The notes: generated by a model not told the origin, from the sequence alone. A stretch of 64,000 nt of DNA from Ectopseudomonas composti (GCF_001567565.1 NZ_LSSW01000021.1:62001-126000); one strand, 5' to 3'. Shown: positions 25,699 through 33,965, counted from the first letter of the stretch. Numbers and translations are program-made.

Positions 25699-26793
25699 AT
25701 GAATCGCCGCAACCTGTTCGGCGCCGCCCTGGCAGTGATCGCCGCCATCGGCCTGGTTGGCTGCAAAGAAGACAAGCCTGCCAGCGAGCAAGCCGCCGCC
25801 AAGCCGGCAGAAACCATCCACTGGAAGATGGTCACCTCCTGGCCGAAGAACTTCCCCGGCCTGGGCACCGCTGCCGAACGCCTGGCCGAACGCATCAACG
25901 CCATGAGCGCCGGGCGCCTGACCGTCAAGGTCTACGCCGCTGGCGAGCTGGTACCGGCGCTGGAGGTGTTCGACGCCGTCTCCCGTGGCACCGCCGAAAT
26001 GGGCCACGGCACGCCGTACTACTGGAAAGGCAAGGTTCCGGCTGCGCAGTTCTTCAGCAGCGTACCGTTCGGCCTCTCCACCCTGGAGATGAACGCCTGG
26101 CTCAGCCATGGCGGTGGCCAGGCGCTGTGGGACGAAACCTACGCACCCTACGGCGTCAAACCGCTGTCCGCTGGCAACACCACCATGCAGATGGCCGGCT
26201 GGTTCAACAAGGAAATCAACAGCCTGGATGACATCAAGGGCCTGAAGATCCGCATGCCGGGCCTCGGCGGCGAAGTCTGGAGCAAGCTCGGTGCTATCAC
26301 CGTCAACCTGCCTGGCGGTGAGATCTTCACCTCGCTGCAGACCGGCGCCATCGACGCCACCGACTGGGTCGGCCCCTACAACGACCTGGCCTTCGGCCTG
26401 CACAAGGCAGCCAAGTTCTACTACTACCCGGGCTGGCAGGAGCCGCAGGCGGTGGTCGAGTCGATGGTCAACCAGAAGGCCTTCGACGCACTGCCGGCCG
26501 ACCTGCAGGCCATTGTCGTCGAGGCCGCGCGCGCCGCGACCCTGGACATGATGGACGACTACGTATTCAACAACGCCAAGGCGCTGCAAAGCCTCAAGGC
26601 CGAAGGCGTGCAGCTCAAGCGCCTGCCGGACGAGGTGCTGCAGGCCATGCGTGAGCAATCCAGCGTGGTGCTCGAGTCCCTGGCCGCGGAAAACGATCTC
26701 AACGGCCGCATCTGGGCCTCGCAGAAAGCCTTCCTCGAACAAGCCAGCGCCATGCAATCGCTGACCGAGAAAGAGCTGTACAACTGGCGTTGA
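25699..26793 (+). CDS. TRAP-transporter solute-binding lipoprotein (DctP family), first of a tandem pair
   Basis: A 364-residue DctP-type binding protein with a lipobox (GLVGC, cysteine about residue 20), so it is anchored to a membrane. The mature part begins ETIHWKMVTSWPKN, the form found in TakP-like proteins for 2-oxo acids. Conserved ligand-site stretches include MPGLGGEVWSKLG and GAIDATDWVGPYND. No DctQ or DctM membrane gene is near, so the partner permease must be elsewhere. It begins 26 bp after uvrD, with the ATG at 25699 preceded by GGAG. A closely related gene follows at 26948. Confidence 0.88.
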   Translation: MNRRNLFGAALAVIAAIGLVGCKEDKPASEQAAAKPAETIHWKMVTSWPKNFPGLGTAAERLAERINAMSAGRLTVKVYAAGELVPALEVFDAVSRGTAEMGHGTPYYWKGKVPAAQFFSSVPFGLSTLEMNAWLSHGGGQALWDETYAPYGVKPLSAGNTTMQMAGWFNKEINSLDDIKGLKIRMPGLGGEVWSKLGAITVNLPGGEIFTSLQTGAIDATDWVGPYNDLAFGLHKAAKFYYYPGWQEPQAVVESMVNQKAFDALPADLQAIVVEAARAATLDMMDDYVFNNAKALQSLKAEGVQLKRLPDEVLQAMREQSSVVLESLAAENDLNGRIWASQKAFLEQASAMQSLTEKELYNWR

Positions 26794-26804
26794 GCCGCTC
26801 GTTC

Positions 26805-26828
26805 CCCTCTCCCATTCATGGGAGAGGG
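26805..26828. repeat. Palindromic repeat between the tandem TRAP genes
   Basis: CCCTCTCCCAT at 26805-26815 pairs perfectly with ATGGGAGAGGG at 26818-26828, then ACCGGGGGAGAGGG repeats the arm again. This is a dispersed palindrome type seen in many proteobacterial genomes. It may also serve as a transcript end after the first TRAP gene. Confidence 0.6.
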
Positions 26829-26947
26829 ACCGGGGGAGAGGGCTGAGATAGCGCGAAAGCCTTAACCTCTCCTGTCGTTACGCAGCCAGATGACACTGCA
26901 GCGAATGGCATTGGGTTCTGGCCCCGTTTTTCTTAGAGATCCTGCCC

Positions 26948-28030
26948 ATGCATCTTCGCTCTCTGCTGCTTCTGCCCCTGCTCGCCTTCGGCCTGATCGG
27001 CTGCAAGGACGATTCAGCTCCCGCCAACCAGGCCGCCGCGCCTACGCAAAGCTTCCACTGGAAGATGGTCACCACCTGGCCGAAGAACGCCCCGGGTACC
27101 GGCACCGCCGCCGAACGCCTGGCAGAGCGAATCAACGCCATGAGCGCCGGGCGCCTGACCATCAAGGTCTACGCCGCTGGCGAACTGGTACCGGCGCTGG
27201 AGGTGTTCGACGCCGTTTCCCGCGGCACCGCCGAACTGGGCCACGGCACGCCGTATTACTGGAAGGGCAAGGTGCCGGCTGCGCAGTTCTTCGGCGCCGT
27301 GCCGTTCGGCCTGTCGACCCTGGAGATGAACGCCTGGCTCAGCCATGGCGGTGGCCAGGCGCTGTGGGACGAAGCTTATGCGCCCTTCGGCCTCAAGCCG
27401 CTGACCGCCGGCAACAGCACCATGCAGATGGGCGGCTGGTTCAACAAGGAAATCAACAGCCTGGATGACATCAAGGGCCTGAAGATCCGCATGCCGGGCA
27501 TCGGCGGCGAAGTCTGGAGCCGGCTCGGGGCCACCACCGTGGTGTTGCCGGGCGGCGAAATCTTCACCGCGCTGCAGACCGGTGCCATCGATGCCACCGA
27601 CTGGGTCAGCCCCTACAACGACCTGGCCTTCGGCCTGCAAAAAGCCGCCAAGTATTACTACTACCCGGGCTGGCAGGAGCCGCAGTCGGTGCTGGAACTG
27701 CTGATCAACCAGAAGGCCTTCGACGCCCTGCCGGCCGATCTGCAAGCCATCGTCACCGAGGCCGCGCGCGCCTCGACCCTGGACATGATGGACGACTACG
27801 TGTTCAACAACGCCCTGGCCCTGGACGAACTGAAGAAAAGCGGCACCCAGCTCAAGCGCTTCCCCGATCCGGTGCTGCAGGCCATGCAGCACGAGACCGA
27901 ACAGGTACTCGGCGAGCTGGCCGCGCAAAGCGAGCTCAACGGCCGTATCTGGGCCTCGATGAAAGCCTTCCAGGCGCTGGCCACCTCGATGCAGGCGCTA
28001 TCGGAAAAAGAGCTGTACGACTGGCGCTGA
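26948..28030 (+). CDS. TRAP-transporter solute-binding lipoprotein (DctP family), second of a tandem pair
   Basis: A 360-residue paralogue of the preceding protein, about 80% identical by eye and most similar in the first two thirds. It has its own lipobox (GLIGC, about residue 19) and the same ligand-site stretches (MPGIGGEVWSRLG, GAIDATDWVSPYND). The changed residues cluster in the linker after the lipobox and the C-terminal third, so ligand preference may be similar. One 66-bp tract (26197-26262 and 27434-27499) is identical at the DNA level. As with its neighbour, no TRAP membrane subunits lie nearby. Confidence 0.88.
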   Translation: MHLRSLLLLPLLAFGLIGCKDDSAPANQAAAPTQSFHWKMVTTWPKNAPGTGTAAERLAERINAMSAGRLTIKVYAAGELVPALEVFDAVSRGTAELGHGTPYYWKGKVPAAQFFGAVPFGLSTLEMNAWLSHGGGQALWDEAYAPFGLKPLTAGNSTMQMGGWFNKEINSLDDIKGLKIRMPGIGGEVWSRLGATTVVLPGGEIFTALQTGAIDATDWVSPYNDLAFGLQKAAKYYYYPGWQEPQSVLELLINQKAFDALPADLQAIVTEAARASTLDMMDDYVFNNALALDELKKSGTQLKRFPDPVLQAMQHETEQVLGELAAQSELNGRIWASMKAFQALATSMQALSEKELYDWR

Positions 28031-28035
28031 ATGAG

Positions 28036-28056
28036 CGGAGCCTCAGGCTCCGTTTG
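28036..28056 (+). terminator. Possible terminator after the second TRAP gene
   Basis: CGGAGCC (28036-28042) and GGCTCCG (28046-28052) form a 7-bp stem with a 3-base loop, followed by TTTG. It starts 5 bp after the stop. The T run is short, so confidence is modest. Confidence 0.45.
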
Positions 28057-28197
28057 TCGCTCGGGCAATACGGCGGGATTGATCCGCGCCGGGTCTGCCG
28101 TCCCCCAGGCAAAAGCAAGAAACATTCTGTCACTGGCCATGCCCACCCTTGCCGGGCAAGATGCCGCCCAAGCTTTTCCAAAAGAGAGAAAACCGTG

Positions 28198-29052
28198 ATG
28201 CAGCGTTTCCTCAGTATCGCCATGGTTCTGTGCCTGGCACTGACCTTCAGCTTCGAAGCCCACGCCAAGCGTTTTGGCGGTGGCAAATCCTTCGGCTCCG
28301 CACCCAGCCACCAGTCCCGCCAGGCTGCGCCGCAATCGCAACCGGCCGCCGCTGCGCCCGCCGCAGGTCGTCAACCCGCTGCCGCCAGCGGCGCTTCGCG
28401 CTGGCTCGGCCCGCTGGCCGGTCTGGCCGCCGGTGGCCTGCTGGCCTCGATGTTCATGGGTGATGGTTTCGAAGGCCTGCAAATCATGGACATGCTGATC
28501 TTCGGCCTGATCGCCTTCCTGCTGTTCCGCTTCCTCGCCGCCCGTCGCGCTCGCCAACAGCCGCAAATGGCCGCTGCCGGTGCGCCTTACCAGCGTGAGA
28601 TGCCGAACGCCGAAAACGCTCCGGCCGCTGGCAGCAACATCTTCGGCGGTCGCCTGGCTACGGCCGCTCCGGTGATCAACGCCCCGGCCTGGTTCAACGA
28701 GCAGAGCTTCCTGGCCGCTGGCCGTGAGCACTTCATGAACCTGCAGCAGCACTGGGACGCGAACGAGATGGAGAAGATCGCCGAGTTCGTCACCCCGCAA
28801 CTGCTGGACTTCCTCAAGCGCGAGCGCGCCGAACTGGGTGACGGCTTCCAGTCCACCTACGTCGACAACCTCGACGTGCAACTCGACGGTGTCGACGACA
28901 ACGCCGAGAAGACCATCGCCACCCTGACCTTCAGCGGTGTGTCGAAGACCTCGCGCTTCGACCAGGGCGAGCCGTTCAGCGAAAGCTGGCGCCTGGAGCG
29001 CGCTCAGGGCGACAACCAGCCCTGGCTGATCGCAGGCATTCGCCAGAACTGA
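28198..29052 (+). CDS. Exported Tim44-domain protein
   Basis: A 284-residue protein with an N-terminal signal peptide (MQRFLSIAMVLCLALTFSFEAHA). A Ser/Gln/Pro/Ala-rich linker with KRFGGGKSFG follows, then a pair of hydrophobic segments around residues 60-120 (WLGPLAGLAAGGLLASMFMG, MLIFGLIAFLLFRFL). The C-terminal Tim44-like domain spans about residues 160-284. Bacterial proteins of this build are anchored in the inner membrane with the Tim44 domain outside, and their role is unknown. The ATG at 28198 is preceded by AGAGAGAAAA. A strong bidirectional terminator follows the stop. Confidence 0.88.
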   Translation: MQRFLSIAMVLCLALTFSFEAHAKRFGGGKSFGSAPSHQSRQAAPQSQPAAAAPAAGRQPAAASGASRWLGPLAGLAAGGLLASMFMGDGFEGLQIMDMLIFGLIAFLLFRFLAARRARQQPQMAAAGAPYQREMPNAENAPAAGSNIFGGRLATAAPVINAPAWFNEQSFLAAGREHFMNLQQHWDANEMEKIAEFVTPQLLDFLKRERAELGDGFQSTYVDNLDVQLDGVDDNAEKTIATLTFSGVSKTSRFDQGEPFSESWRLERAQGDNQPWLIAGIRQN

Positions 29053-29066
29053 TCGCTACTGCGCAC

Positions 29067-29095
29067 AAAAAACCCGGGCTTGCCCGGGTTTTTCG
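29067..29095. terminator. Strong bidirectional terminator
   Basis: AAAAACCCGGGC (29068-29079) and GCCCGGGTTTTT (29082-29093) form a perfect stem with a T run on the plus strand and an A run on the other side. It ends the Tim44 gene transcript and can also end transcription of the GNAT gene coming from the right. Confidence 0.92.
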
Positions 29096-29113
29096 TTTAA
29101 GCGCTCGCATGCT

Positions 29114-29137
29114 ATCGCGGCTGAAGCCGCTCCTACA
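29114..29137 (+). repeat. REP palindrome
   Basis: ATCGCGGCTGAAGCCGCTCCTAC, with GCGGCT/AGCCGC as stem. Near-identical copy at 49800-49822. It lies between the terminator and the stop of the GNAT gene. Confidence 0.75.
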
Positions 29138-29605
29138 TCACGATGGATCAGCCGCCCGGCGCATGCCGATATGCGGGATGTCGTCCTCCAGGTACACCTC
29201 GGTCACTGCCACGAACCCATAACGCCCGTAGTAGCCCTGCAAGTGCGCCTGTGCCGACAGATACACCGGCACACCCGGCCAACGCTGACGGCACTCGACC
29301 AGCGCCTGCTCCATCAGCCTGTGGCCAAGGCCAGTACCGCGCCCCCGCTCGGCGATCACCACGCGGCCAATCACCACCTCGCCGTCCATGCGCTGCGGGT
29401 CGAGCAGGCGCAGATAGCCGAGCAACCCAGACGCGTCGCGCGCCAGCAGGTGACAGGTGTCACCTGCCAGGTCCTGACCATCGGTTTCCAGATAGGGACA
29501 GTTCTGCTCGACCACGAACACCTGGGTGCGCAGGGCCAGCAGCTCATAAAGGGTGGCCGTGTCGAGCGCACTATGGTGCAGGCAGTGCCAAGAAACAGAG
29601 GACAT
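29138..29605 (-). CDS. GNAT N-acetyltransferase, ElaA type
   Basis: A 155-residue acetyl-CoA-dependent acetyltransferase. The acetyl-CoA binding signature RGRGTGLGHRLM lies at about residues 88-99, and the YGFVAV strand follows. The N-terminal LYELLALRTQVFVVEQNCPY is the conserved opening of the ElaA family, whose substrates are mostly unknown. I chose the ATG at 29605, where family similarity begins. It diverges from the SMI1/KNR4 gene. Confidence 0.88.
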   Translation of the reverse strand: MSSVSWHCLHHSALDTATLYELLALRTQVFVVEQNCPYLETDGQDLAGDTCHLLARDASGLLGYLRLLDPQRMDGEVVIGRVVIAERGRGTGLGHRLMEQALVECRQRWPGVPVYLSAQAHLQGYYGRYGFVAVTEVYLEDDIPHIGMRRAADPS

Positions 29606-29709
29606 GAATGGGCTCCGCAAAAGCGCCAGTATGCAGTGACGACGACATGTTTTCATTCTGCCGGCCAGCTACTGTATAAAGCCGATCCCCCTGATGAGGA
29701 GCCAACGCC

Positions 29710-30117
29710 GTGGAAGAAGTCATCGAACAGCTGCGTGAACTCAACGAGCCGGTACCGGTACCGCTGGAGCTGCCGGAAGAAGAGACCCTGGTGGAGATTC
29801 AGGAGCAGATCCTAATCCACCTGCCCTTCGAGCTGCGTGAATACCTGCTCAAAGTCAGCGACGTGGTGTACGGCCGCCTGGAGCCGGTGACCGCCAGCGA
29901 TCCGCAATCGCACACCTACCTGCCCGAAGTCGCTTCGGTGGCCTGGGATCTCGGCCTGCCGCGCGATCTGGTGCCGCTGTGCCAGGACGGCCGCGACTAC
30001 TACGCCGTGGACGTGGAAGGTCAGGTCTGGCTATGGGACGGCGACGAAGGCGAGCTGACCGACGAAAGCTGGGACTCGGTCTGGCACTGGTGCCGCGACG
30101 TCTGGCTGGAAAGCTGA
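29710..30117 (+). CDS. SMI1/KNR4-family protein
   Basis: A 135-residue acidic protein. The pattern LPFELREYLLKVSDVVYG near residue 40 followed by SVAWDLGLPRDLVPLCQDGRDYY and WLWDGDEGEL is the SMI1/KNR4 fold. In bacteria such proteins include immunity proteins against contact-dependent toxins, but also many single-copy housekeeping forms. No toxin gene lies here, so I do not call it an immunity protein. It is followed by a REP pair and stands alone as a transcription unit. Confidence 0.82.
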   Translation: MEEVIEQLRELNEPVPVPLELPEEETLVEIQEQILIHLPFELREYLLKVSDVVYGRLEPVTASDPQSHTYLPEVASVAWDLGLPRDLVPLCQDGRDYYAVDVEGQVWLWDGDEGELTDESWDSVWHWCRDVWLES

Positions 30118-30122
30118 GCGGC

Positions 30123-30191
30123 GTCGCCGCTAAGGCGCCTCCCACAGTTGGCGGTCACACGTGACGCCGTGGGAGGGGCTTCAGCCGCGAC
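30123..30191. repeat. Inverted pair of REP palindromes (BIME)
   Basis: Two REP units in opposite orientation: GTCGCCGCTAAGGCGCCTCC (from 30123) and its counterpart ending TTCAGCCGCGAC at 30191, with CCCACA/GTGGGA arms facing the centre. The pair can fold into one long hairpin and lies between two convergent genes (SMI1 and GntR). Confidence 0.78.
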
Positions 30192-30218
30192 CGGCACAGC
30201 ACATCAGCTAACCCCGGC

Positions 30219-30872
30219 TCACACCTCGCCCTGCTCCAGCGCCAGCAGGTTGAGCAGAAAGCGCGCGAAGTACAGCAGGTCCTGCTCCATTGCCTGACGC
30301 GCGCCCTTGGCGTCACCGGCCTCGATGGCGGCGAAGGCGTCTTCATGAAAATCGTTGAGCCGCAGCGACAGATCGGCCTCGGTGAACAGACGATTGAAGA
30401 AAGGGCCGATCTGCAGCCATAGCGACTCGATCGAACGCAGCAGCACCGGGTTGCCGCAGGCGCCATACAGATACAGGTGGAACTGGCTGTTGGCGTTGAG
30501 GTAGTCCTGCACCTGACGCTGTTCGATGGCCGCGTCCATGCGCTTCACACAGTCACGCAGCAGGGCCAGGTCGTCGCGACTCAGACGTGGGGTGGCCAGC
30601 TCCACTGCCAACCCCTCCAGCGCCAGGCGCACCTGAAAAATACTTTCGTAGCGTTCGCGAGTCATCGCGGGAACTCGCACCGAACGCTGCTGCTCACCCT
30701 CGAGCGCGCCCTCGGCCACCAGCCGCTGCAGGGCCGCGCGAACCGGCATCGGGCTGGTGCCCCATTCGGCCGCCAGATCGCGGATCTTCAAGGCCTGCCC
30801 CGGCCGAAAGTGGCCGGCCAGCAGGCCCTTGCGAATTCGTTGGTATAGCTGTTCCTGCAGATTGTCGCTCAT
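30219..30872 (-). CDS. GntR-family regulator (FadR/FCD subgroup)
   Basis: A 217-residue regulator. The N-terminal winged helix covers about residues 5-72 (KIRDLAAEWGTSPMPVRAALQRLVAEGAL), and the C-terminal all-helical FCD domain (about 80-210) carries the metal-ligand pattern DAAIEQ..NSQFHLYLYGACGN. It diverges from an aminotransferase and a glutamine-synthetase-like gene. The 235-bp intergenic region holds two nearly identical palindromes with a TGTGATCACA core, most likely its operators. The effector is probably a substrate or intermediate of the divergent pathway. Confidence 0.92.
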   Translation of the reverse strand: MSDNLQEQLYQRIRKGLLAGHFRPGQALKIRDLAAEWGTSPMPVRAALQRLVAEGALEGEQQRSVRVPAMTRERYESIFQVRLALEGLAVELATPRLSRDDLALLRDCVKRMDAAIEQRQVQDYLNANSQFHLYLYGACGNPVLLRSIESLWLQIGPFFNRLFTEADLSLRLNDFHEDAFAAIEAGDAKGARQAMEQDLLYFARFLLNLLALEQGEV

Positions 30873-30994
30873 GGTTTCAACGTCCTTGTGGCGGTGCAGG
30901 AAGCTGGGACAGGGTGAGCAGGCATTCGCGCATGATGTTCTCCAGAGGGGCGCCTGATGACGAAGGTGGTGATATCCACCCGATCAAATCGTTA

Positions 30995-31010
30995 TTCTGT
31001 GATCACAGAA
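30995..31010. promoter_or_regulatory. Palindromic operator 1 (GntR/FCD candidate)
   Basis: TTCTGTGATCACAGAA is a perfect 16-bp palindrome. It shares its TGTGATCACA core with the element at 31057-31073, 63 bp further on (six helical turns centre to centre). It lies just upstream of a possible -10 element TATAAC (31037-31042) for the aminotransferase gene. Confidence 0.75.
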
Positions 31011-31056
31011 CAGGGGAAATACTAACGTATTCTAAGTATAACGAGATAGCTTGTAA

Positions 31057-31073
31057 TTTCTGTGATCACAAAA
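31057..31073. promoter_or_regulatory. Palindromic operator 2 (GntR/FCD candidate)
   Basis: TTTCTGTGATCACAAAA has the same TGTGATCACA core (31061-31070) as operator 1. It falls downstream of the possible -10 at 31037-31042 and before the ribosome-binding site at 31096, so a bound repressor could block or loop the promoter. Confidence 0.75.
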
Positions 31074-31107
31074 TACCATGTGTGGAAATTCGAACGAGGT
31101 GTTCAAA

Positions 31108-32499
31108 ATGACTGCCAGTGGCATCGCCCCAACCGCCGTGGAAACCTTCGCTGCCCGTGAACGGGCCCGCTTTCTCGAACGCAATCCAAAGTCGGTAGCA
31201 CTGGCCGAACGCGCCCGTCACTCGCTGTACGGCGGCGTGCCGATGCACTGGATGGCCGACTGGTCGACTCCGGTGCCCCTGTTCGTCGAGCGGGCCAAGG
31301 GCGCGCGCTTCTTCGATGTCGACGGTCATGAGTACATCGACTTCTGCCTGGGCGACACCGGCACCATGTTCGGCCACTCGCCCGACCCGGTGGCTCGCGC
31401 CCTCGCCGAGCAAGCGAACAACGGCCTGACCACCATGCTGCCAGGCGAGGACGCTGTGGTCTGCGGTGAACTGCTGGCCCAGCGCTTCGGCCTGCCTTAC
31501 TGGCAGGTGACCGCTACCGCCACCGACTCCAACCGCTATGTGCTGCGCTGGGCGCGCGCCATTACCGGCCGCAAGACCCTGCTGGTATTCGACGGCTGCT
31601 ACCACGGCACCGTCGACGACGTGATGGTGCGCAATCGTGACGGCCAGACCATGCACCGCTCCGGCCTGGTCGGCCAGGCCTACGACCTGACCGAGCACAG
31701 CCGCGCCATTCCCTTCAACGATGTCGAAGCCCTGGAAGCCGCGCTGGCTCAGGGCGACGTCTGCGCCCTGCTCTGCGAGCCGGCGATGACCAATATCGGC
31801 ATGGTCCTGCCCGATCCGGGCTTCATGCAGAAATGCCGCGAACTCACGCGCAAGTACGGCAGCCTGCTGATCATCGACGAAACCCACACCATCTCCACCG
31901 ATATCGGCGGCTGCACCCGGCTGTGGGACCTCGACCCGGACTTCTTTGTGGTCGGCAAGCCCATCGCCGGTGGTGTGCCATGCGGCATCTTCGGTTGCAG
32001 TGCGGCCATGGCCGACGGCATGAACCAGGCGCGCCAGCGCGCCAGCGAAGAAAGCCACGGTCACGGCCACAGCGGCATGGGCACCACACTGTCGGCCAAC
32101 GCCCTGGCCATGCACTGCATGCGCGCCAACCTGGAGCAGGTGATGACCCAGGCGGCGTACGACCACATGCTGCCCCTGGCGGCGCGCCTGGCCGATGGCT
32201 TCCGCCAGTTGATCGGCAAGCACGGGCTGAACTGGTCGGTGACCGAGCTGGGCGCGCGCTGCGAATTTCAGTTCTGCGCCACCTCGCCGCGTACCGGCGC
32301 CGAGGCCGAAGCGGCCTTCCACGACGAGCTGCAGATGGCCCTGCACCTGTACCTGATCAACCGCGGCATCCTGATCACGCCGTTCCACAACATGACCCTG
32401 TGCTGCCCGAGCACCACGACCGAGGATGTGGACAAACTGGTCGCCATGCTCGATCAGGCCCTCACCGAGCTGCTGGCCATTCCCGGCGCCCGCGAGTAA
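31108..32499 (+). CDS. Class III PLP aminotransferase (glutamate-1-semialdehyde aminomutase-like)
   Basis: A 463-residue fold-type I PLP enzyme. The PLP aspartate lies in IIDETHT, and the Schiff-base lysine is in VVGKPIAGG at about residue 285. The sequence follows the glutamate-1-semialdehyde aminomutase branch that in Pseudomonas is often annotated as an aspartate aminotransferase family protein. I chose the ATG at 31108 because GAGGT precedes it by seven bases; the ATG at 31078 has no ribosome site and abuts operator 2. The histidine-rich HGHGHSGMG segment (about residue 317) lies near the active site. It is followed by a glutamine-synthetase-like gene, suggesting an amine or amino-acid catabolic pair. 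The substrate is unknown. Confidence 0.88.
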   Translation: MTASGIAPTAVETFAARERARFLERNPKSVALAERARHSLYGGVPMHWMADWSTPVPLFVERAKGARFFDVDGHEYIDFCLGDTGTMFGHSPDPVARALAEQANNGLTTMLPGEDAVVCGELLAQRFGLPYWQVTATATDSNRYVLRWARAITGRKTLLVFDGCYHGTVDDVMVRNRDGQTMHRSGLVGQAYDLTEHSRAIPFNDVEALEAALAQGDVCALLCEPAMTNIGMVLPDPGFMQKCRELTRKYGSLLIIDETHTISTDIGGCTRLWDLDPDFFVVGKPIAGGVPCGIFGCSAAMADGMNQARQRASEESHGHGHSGMGTTLSANALAMHCMRANLEQVMTQAAYDHMLPLAARLADGFRQLIGKHGLNWSVTELGARCEFQFCATSPRTGAEAEAAFHDELQMALHLYLINRGILITPFHNMTLCCPSTTTEDVDKLVAMLDQALTELLAIPGARE

Positions 32500-32504
32500 T
32501 CCTC

Positions 32505-32553
32505 GTGGGAGGCGCTTCAGCGGCGACAATCGCGGCTGAAGCCCCTCCCACAG
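32505..32553. repeat. Inverted pair of REP palindromes (BIME)
   Basis: GTGGGAGGCGCTTCAGCGGCGAC and its opposite unit beginning CGCGGCTGAAGCCCCTCC lie head to head between the aminotransferase and glutamine-synthetase-like genes. Such a pair inside an operon can act as a messenger-stabilising or processing hairpin. Confidence 0.8.
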
Positions 32554-32590
32554 GATGAACTGCGCCCCACGACCTTTTGCGAGAACCACC

Positions 32591-33958
32591 ATGCAATTCG
32601 CCAACCCCCAAGAAGCGCACGACTTCCTCGAACGCCACCCCGAGGTACGCAGCATCGAGCTGATGCTGATCGACGCCAACGGCATCCCGCGCGGCAAGCT
32701 GCTGCATCGCGACGAACTGCTGGCGATTTACGAAAATGGCCGGCCGCTGCCCAGTTCCATCCTGTCTCTGACCATCCAGGGCGAGGACGTCGAAGCAAGC
32801 GGCCTGGTCTGGGAAGTGGCCGATGCCGACTGCTGGACCTACCCGCTGCCCGGCAGCCTGACCCTGCAACCCTGGCGCGCGGTACCCACCGGCCAGCTGC
32901 AGGTGAGCATGCACCCGACCCAGGGTCTGCCAGCCACGCCGGGTGACCCGCGCCATGTACTGGTGCGCGCCGTCGAGGCACTCAAGGCCGATGGTTACCA
33001 CCCGGTAATGGCAGTGGAACTGGAGTTCTACCTGCTGGACAAGCAACGCGACGCCAATGGCCGCCCGCAACCAGCCGTGCAGATGAACGGCGTGCGCCCA
33101 GAGGCGCCGCAGGTGTATGGCGTGTATGAACTGGAACAGGTGCAGCCGTTCCTCGACGACCTCTATGCCGCCTGCGAGGCGCAGGGCCTGCCGGTACGCA
33201 CGGCGATCTCCGAATATGCGCCCGGCCAGCTGGAACTGACCCTGGAACACCGTTTCGACGCGCTGCAGGCCGTGGATGAAGGCGTGCGCTACAAGCGCCT
33301 GGTCAAGGGCGTGGCCAACAAACATGGCTTGCAGGCCTGCTTCATGGCCAAGCCGTTCGGCGACCTGGCCGGCAACGGCATGCACATGCACGTGTCACTG
33401 GCCGATGCCGAGGGCAACAACCTGATGGCCAGCGAAGACCCGCAGGGTACGCCGCTGCTGCGCCATGCCATCGGTGGCATGATGGCCACGCTCAACGACG
33501 CCCTGGCGATCTTCTGCCCCAACGCCAACTCCTTCCGCCGCTTCCAGGCCAACAGCTACGCGCCGTTGGCCAAGAGCTGGGGGGTGAACAACCGCACCGT
33601 GTCGTTCCGCGTACCCGGCGGGCCGGCCAAGAGCCGCCACGTCGAGCACCGTATCTGCGGTGCCGACGCCAACCCTTACCTGGCTGCTGCGGCGATTCTC
33701 GCCGGCATCCACAAGGGCATCCGCGAGCAGATCGATCCCGGCCAGGCTATCGTCGGCAACGGCTACGAGCAGGCCCGCGAGACCCTGCCCACCGACTGGC
33801 TGACCGCCCTGCGCAACCTGGAACAATCGAGCTGGGCGCGCGAAGCGCTGGGCGAGGACTTCCTCAAGGTGTTCCTGGCGATCAAGTGGGCCGAGTTCCG
33901 CCAGTTCATGGGTGAAGTGGGTGAGCAGGACTGGCGCTGGTACCTGAATCACGCCTGA
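32591..33958 (+). CDS. Glutamine-synthetase-like gamma-glutamyl ligase (PuuA/PauA type)
   Basis: A 455-residue member of the glutamine synthetase superfamily. The N-terminal beta-grasp domain is short, and the catalytic barrel shows VELEFYLLD, the ATP/metal stretch GNGMHMHVSL and ADANPYLAAAAILAG near the C-terminus. The family includes PuuA/PauA enzymes that attach glutamate to putrescine and other amines, and GlnT-like forms. The start at 32591 is the first ATG with family similarity. Its neighbours, a class III aminotransferase and an FCD regulator, suggest a gamma-glutamylated or amino-acid substrate rather than assimilatory ammonia fixation. It lacks any adenylylation-type context such as ntrBC. 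Confidence 0.88.
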   Translation: MQFANPQEAHDFLERHPEVRSIELMLIDANGIPRGKLLHRDELLAIYENGRPLPSSILSLTIQGEDVEASGLVWEVADADCWTYPLPGSLTLQPWRAVPTGQLQVSMHPTQGLPATPGDPRHVLVRAVEALKADGYHPVMAVELEFYLLDKQRDANGRPQPAVQMNGVRPEAPQVYGVYELEQVQPFLDDLYAACEAQGLPVRTAISEYAPGQLELTLEHRFDALQAVDEGVRYKRLVKGVANKHGLQACFMAKPFGDLAGNGMHMHVSLADAEGNNLMASEDPQGTPLLRHAIGGMMATLNDALAIFCPNANSFRRFQANSYAPLAKSWGVNNRTVSFRVPGGPAKSRHVEHRICGADANPYLAAAAILAGIHKGIREQIDPGQAIVGNGYEQARETLPTDWLTALRNLEQSSWAREALGEDFLKVFLAIKWAEFRQFMGEVGEQDWRWYLNHA

Positions 33959-33965
33959 GCCGGGC

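Noticed and set aside
29710..30117. SMI1/KNR4 protein as toxin immunity gene
   Set aside because: No polymorphic toxin, RHS or CDI gene is adjacent; a stand-alone housekeeping form is more likely.
30995..31073. TGTGATCACA sites as Crp/Vfr binding sites
   Set aside because: Crp/Vfr sites need TGTGA-N6-TCACA; here the two halves overlap with no spacer, so a GntR-type operator is the better reading.
31078..31107. Upstream ATG of the aminotransferase as start codon
   Set aside because: It has no Shine-Dalgarno and touches operator 2; the ATG at 31108 has GAGGT at seven bases.
31066..32697. 543-codon open frame antisense to the aminotransferase
   Set aside because: Crosses the operator, the gene and the REP pair; no biological signal.
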